From NCBI GenBank assembly GCA_016714025.1, contig JADJOB010000002.1, forward strand, positions 231,501 through 295,500: a stretch of DNA of 64,000 nucleotides, in the 5' to 3' direction. The stretch's first letter is position 1, and every line of letters begins with the position of its first letter. The position numbers were made by a program, and so were the translations under genes. Origin of the DNA: Saprospiraceae bacterium. Its GTDB lineage: Bacteria; Bacteroidota; Bacteroidia; Chitinophagales; Saprospiraceae. The notes under the pieces were generated by a model. It had not been told where the DNA came from. It did not search any database and saw only the letters and a program-made list of their open reading frames with translations. Positions 1-7,994 of this stretch are shown here, in pieces.

Positions 1-684
1 CACATTCATCAAAGTGGATTTACCTACGTTGGTATAACCAACCAGGGATACCCGCATCATTTCATCGCGATTCTTTCGCTGGGTTACACTTTGCTGGTCT
101 ATTTTTTCAAGTTTCTTTTTTAGAAAACTAATTTTTTCTTTTACAATCCGGCGATCTGTTTCAATCTCCTGCTCACCCGGACCGCGCATTCCGATACCAC
201 CACGTTGACGTTCCAAGTGCGTCCACATGCCCCGAAGCTTTGGGTAAATGTATTGCAGTTGTGCGAGTTCAACCTGTGTTTTCGCTTGAGCTGTTTGTGC
301 ACGACTTGCAAAAATGTCGAGAATCAAAAAGCTTCTGTCAATAATTTTGACTTTCAATTCTGACTCCAGATGATTTTGTTGTTTTCCGCTTAGGTCATCA
401 TCAAAAATGACCATGTCTGCCGGAAAATGCTCCATATACTTTTTAATCTCATCTATTTTTCCAGAACCTATAAAACTATGGCTGTTGATTGCAGGCAAAC
501 GCTGCGTAAATCGTTTAATAACCACAGCACCGGCAGTCTGCGCTAAAAACTCCAACTCATCCAAATGCTCTGTTACTTGCCGTTCATTTTGATCGGGTAG
601 AATCAATCCCACGATGATAGCTTTCTCAGGCTCCTGGTTTTGGAGCTTATGGGTTGTATGTATATTAAAAGAATTTTTCTGCAC
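1..684 (-). CDS. hflX: GTPase HflX, C-terminal part outside window
   Basis: This is a ribosome-associated GTPase of the HflX family, which splits or rescues stalled ribosomes in the cytosol. The visible 228 codons hold the N-terminal HflX domain, with GSGK near residue 70, then the GxxGxGE-type glycine-rich linker (GGIGMRGPGEQEIETDRR), a coiled-coil stretch, and the P-loop GYTNVGKST about 15 codons from the window edge. The rest of the G domain lies outside. No ATG is available. A TGA at 688-690 closes the frame, and GTG at 682-684 is the only good start, giving MQKNSF. It begins 8 bp after the rhodanese stop, so it is probably the last gene of that minus-strand run. The family call is very secure; the start is less so. 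Confidence 0.93.
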   Translation of the reverse strand, partial: MQKNSFNIHTTHKLQNQEPEKAIIVGLILPDQNERQVTEHLDELEFLAQTAGAVVIKRFTQRLPAINSHSFIGSGKIDEIKKYMEHFPADMVIFDDDLSGKQQNHLESELKVKIIDRSFLILDIFASRAQTAQAKTQVELAQLQYIYPKLRGMWTHLERQRGGIGMRGPGEQEIETDRRIVKEKISFLKKKLEKIDQQSVTQRKNRDEMMRVSLVGYTNVGKSTLMNV

Positions 685-692
685 GTATCAGA

Positions 693-1055
693 TTACTTCA
701 GATTTTTAACTTGGTTATATCCACCCAAATTATAAACTTTTTTAAATCCCTTGCCTTTCAAATAATCTGTAGCCGCAGAACTTCTTCCCCCTGCAGCGCA
801 ATATAAATAATATGTTTTTGAGGGATCCCATTTAGCGGCCTCTATTTGAAATTGGCCACCATCCCAATCAGCATGAATGGCTCTTGGATGATGTCCGGAA
901 TTCCACTCTTCGGGTGTTCGTACATCGACCATGATGCCTGGATCTTTAGCAATTTGCTCTGCTATTGATTTTGGTGTAGCTTGACCCATTGAATCGTTTT
1001 TACAAGCTACCAGAAAATTGATCAATAAAAAACTTAATAATAAATTGAATCGCAT
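693..1055 (-). CDS. Rhodanese-like lipoprotein
   Basis: A single-domain sulfurtransferase-fold protein of 120 residues. A lipoprotein signal ends at Cys18 (FLVAC), so it should be anchored in the periplasm or outer membrane. The rhodanese fold shows the DVRTPEEW start motif at 44-51 and the active-site loop around Cys86 (YCAAGGRS), so the persulfide-carrying cysteine is intact. It sits between a TauE/SafE permease gene upstream (252-bp gap) and hflX downstream. Rhodanese beside a TauE-type permease is a common pairing linked to sulfur compound handling, which is inference here. Substrate is unknown. Confidence 0.88.
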   Translation of the reverse strand: MRFNLLLSFLLINFLVACKNDSMGQATPKSIAEQIAKDPGIMVDVRTPEEWNSGHHPRAIHADWDGGQFQIEAAKWDPSKTYYLYCAAGGRSSAATDYLKGKGFKKVYNLGGYNQVKNLK

Positions 1056-1308
1056 AAGTAACGGATTAAAATAATTAAAACAAATTTTAGAAAATTTAGC
1101 TCCAATAGATGCCTGCTGAAAAACTACTCTAAATATTCCAAAAATAATTAGGAGGGGAATTTTTCAAATAAACATTTGTGAGAGCCAAAATATTTTTAAA
1201 CATTGAAATCAATATTGTAAATGAGGCATTTATATAACTTGATTTACAAAAAATATGAAAATCGAAAAACTGCCATAAAAAAGATAACGTAAATAAAGGC
1301 TTAAAAGT

Positions 1309-2097
1309 TCAATACAATTCCTTTATAAGTATAAAAATACCCATTGCCAAAATAAAATAGGCAAATAGTGGTTTTAGCTTATCCGAACTCAAAAATTGTG
1401 AAAGTTTAGTACCTCCAAACATCCCTAAAATTGCCATACCGGTGAATGCTAAAACAAATGGCCATTCTAACAAGGCAAGACTTTGAATTTTAGAAATCAA
1501 TGCAACTCCGGTATTAATACTGATAATAATTAAGGAAGTTCCTGCCGATTTTTTAAAATCCAGTTTTTGCAATAAAACTAAAGCAGGAACAATTAGAAAA
1601 CCACCCCCGGCACCAAGGATTCCTGTAATAATTCCAAGAAGGATCCCATTAAATAATATAAAGAAATAACTTTTGGAATTATTTGCATTACTTGCTTCTA
1701 ATACTGGAGGTCTCAGCATTCGATAAGCAGCAAAAAATAATAATACACTAAATAAAATTAAAAGAAATGAAGATTTTGAAATGAAATAATCATTCGAATT
1801 CCAAATAGGATCCGGTATCCATGGCAATAAAAATGTCCTACTCAACCATACCATGATAACGGATGGGATTCCAAATAAAACCACTGATCGAAAATCTACC
1901 TGCGATTTATTATAATAACTAAGTCCACCCAATAAACTAATTACGCAAACAACAAATAGCGAACCGGATATTGCAACTTGTGCATCCATATGGACGAGAT
2001 ATACAAAAATTGGAATGGTCAATACAGCTCCCCCGGCACCCAGCAAACCTAGACTGACTCCCATAATAAATGCACAAATAAAAACAACTAGCAGCAA
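1309..2097 (-). CDS. TauE/SafE family membrane permease
   Basis: A 262-residue integral membrane protein of the sulfite exporter TauE/SafE (DUF81) family, probably moving a small anion or sulfur compound across the inner membrane. The two family repeats are clear: GLLGAGGA at 17-24 and GILGAGGGF at 159-167, each followed by hydrophobic helices, with about eight membrane segments in total. It starts 5 bp after the stop of the isoaspartyl peptidase gene, so the two are likely cotranscribed, with the rhodanese gene further down. The substrate cannot be read from sequence. Confidence 0.88.
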   Translation of the reverse strand: MLLVVFICAFIMGVSLGLLGAGGAVLTIPIFVYLVHMDAQVAISGSLFVVCVISLLGGLSYYNKSQVDFRSVVLFGIPSVIMVWLSRTFLLPWIPDPIWNSNDYFISKSSFLLILFSVLLFFAAYRMLRPPVLEASNANNSKSYFFILFNGILLGIITGILGAGGGFLIVPALVLLQKLDFKKSAGTSLIIISINTGVALISKIQSLALLEWPFVLAFTGMAILGMFGGTKLSQFLSSDKLKPLFAYFILAMGIFILIKELY

Positions 2098-2102
2098 AAT
2101 AT

Positions 2103-3032
2103 TTATTTATAAATTCCAATAATCGTATTTCCGGAACTGGATTTGCAAGCACGATACATACCCTCTGTATTGAAGCACATACTGATAGCGCCTGTACTAT
2201 CAATTGCAATGAGTCCGCCATCGCCTCCAATTGATGGCAGTAGGTTATGAACTACTTCTTTACAGGCCTTTTCGAGACTGCACTTTTTATACATCATCAA
2301 AGCGGAAACGTGAAACGCCGCATTCATACGGATAAAATACTCACCAGAACCTGTACAAGAAACCGCACAACTTTTGTTGTTAGCATAGGTTCCGCTTCCG
2401 ATCATTGGACTGTCACCGATTCTTCCAAACTTTTTATTTGTCATTCCTCCGGTTGAAGTAGCTGCTGCAAGATTTCCGAATTGATCCAAAGCAATAGCAC
2501 CCACTGTACCAAACTTACGATCCACATGATCCATAAGTACTTTATCTTCTTTTTTAGCCAGTAGCAATTGTTGATATCGGGCTTCAGTATAAAAGTAGGA
2601 AGCGTCCATTTTATTCAATCCCATTTTTAATGCAAAATCTTCTGCGCCTTTTCCAGCCAAAAAAACATGACCTGAATGTTCCATGACCATTCGGGCCAAT
2701 TGAACCGGATTTTTAATTCGTTGTAATAAGGCAACAGCACCTGCATCCAGCGTCTTTCCATCCATTATTGATGCATCCATTTCATGCTTTCCATTTGCAG
2801 TAAAAACAGATCCCTTTCCAGCATTAAACAAAGACGCATCTTCCAATATTTTTACTGCAGCTTCCACTGCATCCAGGGCACTTGCTTTTCTCTCTAATAA
2901 TTTATAAGCGCGATTAATTCCTCTTTCTAAAACTTGATGATAGGCCTTTTCAAGTTTTGGGGTCATACTGGATTTCAAAATGGTCCCTGCACCACCGTGA
3001 ATGGCTATTGCGAATTGTGGTTTATCGGACAT
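2103..3032 (-). CDS. Isoaspartyl peptidase / type 2 L-asparaginase
   Basis: An N-terminal nucleophile hydrolase that cleaves isoaspartyl dipeptides and asparagine after autoproteolysis into alpha and beta chains. The N-terminal IHGGAGT motif is at residues 11-17 and the self-cleavage site with its Thr nucleophile is GTVGAIALD, Thr176. STGG and the second glycine motif IGSGTYA follow, so catalytic residues are intact. I place the start at ATG 3032 (MSDKPQ, 309 aa). The open frame extends 30 codons upstream, but that stretch is basic, not like a signal peptide, and unlike the family N-terminus. First gene of the minus-strand run ending in hflX. Confidence 0.92.
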   Translation of the reverse strand: MSDKPQFAIAIHGGAGTILKSSMTPKLEKAYHQVLERGINRAYKLLERKASALDAVEAAVKILEDASLFNAGKGSVFTANGKHEMDASIMDGKTLDAGAVALLQRIKNPVQLARMVMEHSGHVFLAGKGAEDFALKMGLNKMDASYFYTEARYQQLLLAKKEDKVLMDHVDRKFGTVGAIALDQFGNLAAATSTGGMTNKKFGRIGDSPMIGSGTYANNKSCAVSCTGSGEYFIRMNAAFHVSALMMYKKCSLEKACKEVVHNLLPSIGGDGGLIAIDSTGAISMCFNTEGMYRACKSSSGNTIIGIYK

Positions 3033-3253
3033 GCCTGCAAAAGTACAAGCAAAAGTTCTATTTTTTAAAATTGATTTAAATCGGTAAATTTTAGCATAAA
3101 AACTTCCTTTTATTTTTATCAACTATCCATTTTTCCTAATTGCAGTCCACTCTAAATAGTAGGGTCGCTCCAAAAACAAAAATCAAAGCAAAAATACTTT
3201 CCAAAACAAGCTTTCAAATTATTTCAACCGCAATTCGCACACCGAATAAGAAT

Positions 3254-3310
3254 GATGTCCACTACGCTCCCATAATTCTTAATTCTTAACTTTTAATTCC
3301 TAATTCTCAA
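3254..3310. repeat. Dispersed intergenic repeat, copy A
   Basis: The stretch gatgtccactacgctcc followed by AT-rich taattcttaattcttaa resembles two stretches at 35983-36020 and 36059-36118. All three are a short GC-richer core (tccgctgcgctc in its best form) followed by repeated ttaatt words, and all lie between genes. Its function is unknown. It lies in the 313-bp gap between the divergent isoaspartyl peptidase and alpha/beta hydrolase genes. Confidence 0.5.
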
Positions 3311-3345
3311 TTTCCCAATTGAATACTTCTTTTTAATTTTACAAA

Positions 3346-4029
3346 ATGAAAAACCTCATCCTACTTCACGGTGCTTTGGGTTCTGCATCTCAAATGAAGG
3401 AGTTACAGACTGCTTTAGAATCACATTTTAATGTTTACATTCTAGAATTTGATGGACATGGTAGTAAAGCAGCCTCTTTAGACGCATTAGATATAAAGCA
3501 CATGGCCCTGGAATTAGATCGATTCATAACACAACATGCAATCTCTGATCCGATTGTTTTTGGTTACAGCATGGGAGGTTATGTTGCATTGTATCATGCA
3601 AGTAAACTTCCAAATAAAATTGCTAAAGTGATCACATTGGCAACAAAATTTGATTGGAATCCTGAATCATCAGAAAAGGAATCCCGCATGCTCAATCCTG
3701 AACAAATGGAAATTCAAATTCCAGCTTTTTGCGATTTACTATATCAAAGACATGGAAGTTCCTGGAAACGGTTAGTCAATAATACTGCTGAGATGATGTT
3801 GCGTCTGGGTAAAAATCAAGAATTACCAGATGCAGAATTGAAAAAAATCCGTATACCTGTTTTGATATGTCTGGGTGATAAAGATAAAATGGTAAGCGTT
3901 TCAGAAACTAATCATGCAGTTTCAAATCTCGGAAATGGTAATCTTCAAATACTACCAGATACTCCTCATCCCCTCGAACGGGTAAATTGCGATTTGCTGG
4001 CAGAATTAATTATTAAGTTTGCTAATTAA
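3346..4029 (+). CDS. Alpha/beta fold hydrolase
   Basis: A 227-residue cytosolic serine hydrolase without a signal peptide. The oxyanion region HGALGS is at 8-13, the nucleophile elbow GYSMGG puts Ser75 in the GxSxG motif, the acid is probably in GDKDKM (Asp178 or Asp180), and His208 (TPHPLE) completes the triad. Size and layout match small esterase or MenH-like hydrolases, but nothing defines the substrate. It is convergent with aroA, with a 1-bp gap between stop codons. Confidence 0.85.
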   Translation: MKNLILLHGALGSASQMKELQTALESHFNVYILEFDGHGSKAASLDALDIKHMALELDRFITQHAISDPIVFGYSMGGYVALYHASKLPNKIAKVITLATKFDWNPESSEKESRMLNPEQMEIQIPAFCDLLYQRHGSSWKRLVNNTAEMMLRLGKNQELPDAELKKIRIPVLICLGDKDKMVSVSETNHAVSNLGNGNLQILPDTPHPLERVNCDLLAELIIKFAN

Positions 4030-4030
4030 G

Positions 4031-5239
4031 TTAGTTAGAAAATGCTAATTCAAATTTTCTATATTCATCCCAATAATTCGGAAATGACTTTGACACAACT
4101 TCCGGATTTTCTATCTCAATTGGATAACGCCACTTTATCAGACTAAATGCCATGGCGATGCGATGATCCATGTAGGATGAATATGCTGATTCAAGATTAA
4201 ATTGAATAGCGGCCATTTCAAAATAATAAATACCATCATTCTGAGTGGGTCTGATAATGCGCACATGTTGAGATTCCAGAAACCTGGAAATGATATCCAG
4301 CCGATTTGATTCTTTGAATTGCAGGTGTTGCAAACCGGAAAAATAACAATTTACCTTGTTCAAAGCACAAAAGATTGCTATAGCAGGAAATAGATCGGGG
4401 CAATTTGTAAAATCAAAGGCTACTGAACCCGGAATTTCTATGTTAAATTTTTCGAGTCTGATTCCATCTTCAATACATATTGACTTCAAGCCAAACCATT
4501 CAAAAAAAGTGATTAATGTTTCATCGCCTTGCAATCCGGATTTTCTCAAACCAGAAAAATAAATACAAGCCTTTTCTTGCAAACCCAATAAGGCATAGAA
4601 AAAAACAGCTGCACTCCAATCCGACTCAACACGATATTCTTTTCCAACATAATTTGATTTATAAATGGTAATCAACGAACGGTCCTGCAATATCTTAATT
4701 CCAAAATCACGCATCAACTGAATGGTCATGGTTAGATACGTCGCTGATACTAAATTCCCTGTGACTTCAATACTTAATGTTTTATTCAAACAGGGTGCAA
4801 TTAATAAAATTGAAGAAATAAACTGGCTGCTTAAGGATCCATCAATTTTCAAAAGATCCGGAATAGGTTCAGAAATTCCCTTTATAATTTTTAATGGCAA
4901 TTTGAAATCTCCCTCAATAAAATAAAATTCACAATGGAGAGACTCCAATACCTTAATGAGTTCATGTATTGGTCGTTTTCTCAAGCTTTGACCACAATCC
5001 AGTATAACCGATTTATTTAAAAGCGTCAAATATGCCAACAAAAATCGCAAGGTTGTGGCCCCTTCCCCTACGTTTAATTTATCAGATTCAACTTCATTCA
5101 GACAACGTTGTAAATCGATGGTGTCATCTGCATCAGAAAGATTATCAATTTGAAATTTAGTAGCACACAAGGCTTGTATAATCAGCAGCCGATTGGAAAT
5201 GCTCTTTGAAGCAGGTAATTGTATAGCAAGGGGATTCAT
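4031..5239 (-). CDS. aroA: 3-phosphoshikimate 1-carboxyvinyltransferase (EPSP synthase)
   Basis: Sixth step of the shikimate pathway, joining PEP to shikimate-3-phosphate. Near the N-terminus PASKSISNR (9-17) carries the substrate-binding Lys, Ser and Arg. ATTLRF is the equivalent of the family GT-x-R loop, KESNRLD is present, and MDHRIAMAFS near residue 360 is the C-terminal signature. At 402 residues it is somewhat shorter than the usual ~430, as often seen in Bacteroidota. The osmC-like gene ends 12 bp upstream on the same strand, so they may share a transcript. The PEP loop is divergent from the classical NAGTAMR form. Confidence 0.92.
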   Translation of the reverse strand: MNPLAIQLPASKSISNRLLIIQALCATKFQIDNLSDADDTIDLQRCLNEVESDKLNVGEGATTLRFLLAYLTLLNKSVILDCGQSLRKRPIHELIKVLESLHCEFYFIEGDFKLPLKIIKGISEPIPDLLKIDGSLSSQFISSILLIAPCLNKTLSIEVTGNLVSATYLTMTIQLMRDFGIKILQDRSLITIYKSNYVGKEYRVESDWSAAVFFYALLGLQEKACIYFSGLRKSGLQGDETLITFFEWFGLKSICIEDGIRLEKFNIEIPGSVAFDFTNCPDLFPAIAIFCALNKVNCYFSGLQHLQFKESNRLDIISRFLESQHVRIIRPTQNDGIYYFEMAAIQFNLESAYSSYMDHRIAMAFSLIKWRYPIEIENPEVVSKSFPNYWDEYRKFELAFSN

Positions 5240-5251
5240 TAAAAAAACCTC

Positions 5252-5659
5252 TTAGGACCAATGAATGCGCAGAACTTCCTTTAAATCCGGATGCAAACTG
5301 CGATTCACTGGACATGCATTTGCAGCTTTCTCAAGAATTACTTTTTCTTTATTGCTGAATTCAAGATCTGGCATATAGATGTCAACTTCAATAGAGGCAA
5401 TCCGACGCGGATCGCTGGCCATAATTTTTAAAACTTCCGCCCGGGCTCCAACCATATTAATTCCATGCGTTTTTGCAGCAATTCCCATGGTGGTAATCAT
5501 ACAACAAGCTAAAGAAGTTGCTGCCAGGTCGGTAGGTGAAAACGCTTCTCCCTTCCCCTGATTATCAACAGGAGCATCCGTTATAAATGTTTGTCCGCTT
5601 CGAACATGGGTTGTCTGCGTACGCAAATCACCGGTATATAATACTTCTGCTGTTTTCAT
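5252..5659 (-). CDS. OsmC family peroxiredoxin-like protein
   Basis: A 135-residue OsmC/Ohr-fold protein. Members reduce organic hydroperoxides with a pair of cysteines in a dimer. Here the helix-start cysteines are Cys52/Cys53 (SLACCMIT) and the second conserved cysteine is Cys116 (ACPVNRSL), so the redox pair is intact. The rest (TDLAATSLA, hydrophobic helix, beta strands) fits the YhfA/OsmC branch rather than Ohr. It is cytosolic and lies directly upstream of aroA. The 187 bp before it, up to the next gene, hold no visible gene. Confidence 0.88.
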   Translation of the reverse strand: MKTAEVLYTGDLRTQTTHVRSGQTFITDAPVDNQGKGEAFSPTDLAATSLACCMITTMGIAAKTHGINMVGARAEVLKIMASDPRRIASIEVDIYMPDLEFSNKEKVILEKAANACPVNRSLHPDLKEVLRIHWS

Positions 5660-5845
5660 ATTACAAATTAAAATTCAAAAATAAAGATTAAATTCTGAAA
5701 GTCACGCAAAGAGTTAGAAATAGCAGTATGTATTGCTAAATCAGTTATTATAAATCATTTATACATGCAATAAAAAAAAATCCTTGCTTGTACATGAAAT
5801 ACCCTAATTTTGGAAAAACCAAATGATACGCATTTTAGCTAAGCC

Positions 5846-6706
5846 ATGATAAAAACAGAGCGAAGTCAGATTAAAAAGAAATTATTTACAACCGTAAATG
5901 CCTCCTTACGAGGTCTGCTTTCTTATTCAATTTTATTATTAGGTATTCTATTATTACTAGGTACCATATTGGACCAGGCGTCTTCAAGTATCTTTCAACA
6001 ATATGCTGATCAGATTCATAAGTTTAATGAAGGAATCTATTATTCCTGTATCGGATTGATTTGTGTTGTACTTGGATTGGAGCGCGCATTGGATATTTCA
6101 CGAATTGATCAAGCCCTTGAAAATCAAAATGAAATTTTAAATTCAATAGATACACATATTTCAACCTACCGACAATATAAATTTATTGAATCTTATCATG
6201 AGATTTATAATTTATCATTGCAATTAACCGAACGAGCTAAAACAAATATCCGTTCAGTGGTCTATGCAAATTCACCCAAAGCACCTGATAGTTGGAATGA
6301 ACGGGTTGCTGAAATATTACGAAGAAAATCAGACGCAGGTGTTCCGGTTCAATTTGATATTGTCATCTGTATCAATAAAGATGACATCAACCAACAATTT
6401 ATTGAATCAACCGAACGACGTTTTAAAATATTTCAGGATCAGGGATCTGATATTTACTTTCACCGCTACGTCCAATATATGGAAAAAACCATTGGATATG
6501 ATTGCTTTATTATTGATGACACGGATTTAATCTTAAGTTTTCCAACAATCCTTTCCAATAAAACGCAACGGGCCTTGTACTTTGAAAATCAAACAGACAC
6601 TGTGAATCAATATATCAATTGGTTTAATTCTTATGCTATGTTTGAAGCGATTTCTATGAAAACAGCTTTAAAGAATGCAAGGACTCTTTTAAATTTACCG
6701 AATTAA
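5846..6706 (+). CDS. Two-helix membrane protein with large soluble C-terminal domain, unknown function
   Basis: I do not recognise this 286-residue protein. It has a basic N-terminus, two transmembrane helices (about 24-44 and 65-82) joined by a short loop, a helical linker (about 88-115), and a C-terminal alpha/beta domain of about 170 residues with strands such as FDIVICIN and DCFIIDD. That layout (helix hairpin then cytoplasmic sensor or nucleotidyl-type domain) recalls phospholipase-D-like folds used as sensors, but the HKD catalytic motif is absent, so that is only a guess. The start has clear spacing from the previous gene. The lipoprotein gene follows 9 bp later. Confidence 0.75.
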   Translation: MIKTERSQIKKKLFTTVNASLRGLLSYSILLLGILLLLGTILDQASSSIFQQYADQIHKFNEGIYYSCIGLICVVLGLERALDISRIDQALENQNEILNSIDTHISTYRQYKFIESYHEIYNLSLQLTERAKTNIRSVVYANSPKAPDSWNERVAEILRRKSDAGVPVQFDIVICINKDDINQQFIESTERRFKIFQDQGSDIYFHRYVQYMEKTIGYDCFIIDDTDLILSFPTILSNKTQRALYFENQTDTVNQYINWFNSYAMFEAISMKTALKNARTLLNLPN

Positions 6707-6715
6707 AATGATCTC

Positions 6716-7276
6716 ATGAAACAACTCCTTATATTATTTTCAATTTTTCTGCTTTTGACTAGTTGCACAAAAGATTCCGAATCAAAAGAAGAAATGCCTT
6801 TATTTAGTTTTTTATCCCAAAGCGGCACCTCTATTGATACCATTCGCAATGGTGCTGCGATATGGGAATATGGATTTCGTTTCAAACCCTTGAAAACAGG
6901 AAAAATTACAAAGCTTGGGATAAAAGTACCCGCTATTAATACATTCAAAGTTAAATTATATAATTTGACAACGCAAACCATAATCGCGCAAACCAGCATT
7001 CAGTCAACTAGTGAAGGGGGTGAATTTTTTGGTGACATTACCGATGTCAATGTTAGTTCTGGTGCGGATCTCGGGGTAGCAATTGTTGCAGATGTGTTTT
7101 TTAAAGTGCGCAATTTAAATGGCGATGCATTTTCCTTTCCGATTACAAAAGACAATTTAAGCATCATTTCATTCAATGAAGAAATATGCGGACCCAATGG
7201 CTGCAATGCGTTTCCTGGAACGACCAATGGTACGGTAATTGCGCCTTGTGTAAATATTGTATTTGTGAAGGATTAA
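6716..7276 (+). CDS. Lipoprotein with beta-sandwich-like domain
   Basis: A 186-residue protein with a lipoprotein signal ending at LLTSC (Cys17). The rest is strand-rich: EYGFRFKPLKTGKITKLGIK followed by VKLYNL and LGVAIVADV. This resembles DUF4082-type beta-sandwich domains (an outward-facing protein that holds a small domain near the surface); the match is by eye only. Two cysteines near the end (CGPNGC) may form a disulfide. It ends 4 bp inside the opposite-strand acetyltransferase gene, so the two genes converge. Confidence 0.72.
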   Translation: MKQLLILFSIFLLLTSCTKDSESKEEMPLFSFLSQSGTSIDTIRNGAAIWEYGFRFKPLKTGKITKLGIKVPAINTFKVKLYNLTTQTIIAQTSIQSTSEGGEFFGDITDVNVSSGADLGVAIVADVFFKVRNLNGDAFSFPITKDNLSIISFNEEICGPNGCNAFPGTTNGTVIAPCVNIVFVKD

Positions 7277-7812
7277 TTTGGCTGTTTTTTCAACCAATCT
7301 GTTTTTTGCAATTCCCATTTCCAGATTAAACCATCCTCTGGATCTTCAACAGATGTAATAAATTGCATACCGCAATGTTTGAGGATTGCAGTGGAAGCAT
7401 TTTCGTGAGGCAATGTATGTGCCACTATGCAATCTACCTGTCGATTTTGAAATGCATCCTGTATTAAGGCTTGTGCAAGCTCCAATCCATAAGCATTCTG
7501 ACGAAAAGATGGGGCAATTTCATAGCCAATTTCAACCCGATTTAAATCATCTGGTTTTCCTTTATAACCACAGGTTCCAATTATCAAATTTTGTAATTTC
7601 AATACGGGTAAATAGGTCCACCAATTCGCTTGAGTAGGATCTGCTAGCTGTTTCAAGGTATAATTCAATGGATCCGTTCCAAAAGAGGTCCACTGATCCA
7701 CTAAATTTAATCCATAAACGGATTCAAAACGATTTACATCTTCAATCAGAAGCGAAACCATTTGCAGGTCGCAGGCTAGAAGTTTTAATCTTGGCGTTTC
7801 AATGATATACAT
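7273..7812 (-). CDS. GNAT family N-acetyltransferase
   Basis: A 179-residue acetyltransferase of the RimJ/RimL-like branch, which moves an acetyl group from acetyl-CoA to an amine. It shows IETPRLKL at the start, GTCGYKG (beta-4), RVEIGYEIAPSFRQNAYGLE (CoA-binding strand-loop-helix) and ENASTAILKHCGMQF (the typical helix before the last strand). No signal peptide, so cytosolic. Substrate unknown. It is convergent and overlaps the lipoprotein gene by 4 bp. Confidence 0.88.
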   Translation of the reverse strand: MYIIETPRLKLLACDLQMVSLLIEDVNRFESVYGLNLVDQWTSFGTDPLNYTLKQLADPTQANWWTYLPVLKLQNLIIGTCGYKGKPDDLNRVEIGYEIAPSFRQNAYGLELAQALIQDAFQNRQVDCIVAHTLPHENASTAILKHCGMQFITSVEDPEDGLIWKWELQKTDWLKKQPN

Positions 7813-7994
7813 CTTAACGTGTTTGTAATTCTTCTTATTAAATCAACAAATTAGCAGTTTCAATAAAAACTCATGCAAGCTAAATAAGTTGGCATAAATC
7901 TAAATACAAAGTTGCATTAGATTTGAATTAAGATCGTTTGCCTATTGGTTCGACCTTATGATATTTATTTAAATTAACACTAAACCCTAAAAAA

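Noticed and set aside
5846..6706. Phospholipase D call for the two-helix protein
   Set aside because: The HKD motif is absent; only the secondary-structure pattern is similar.
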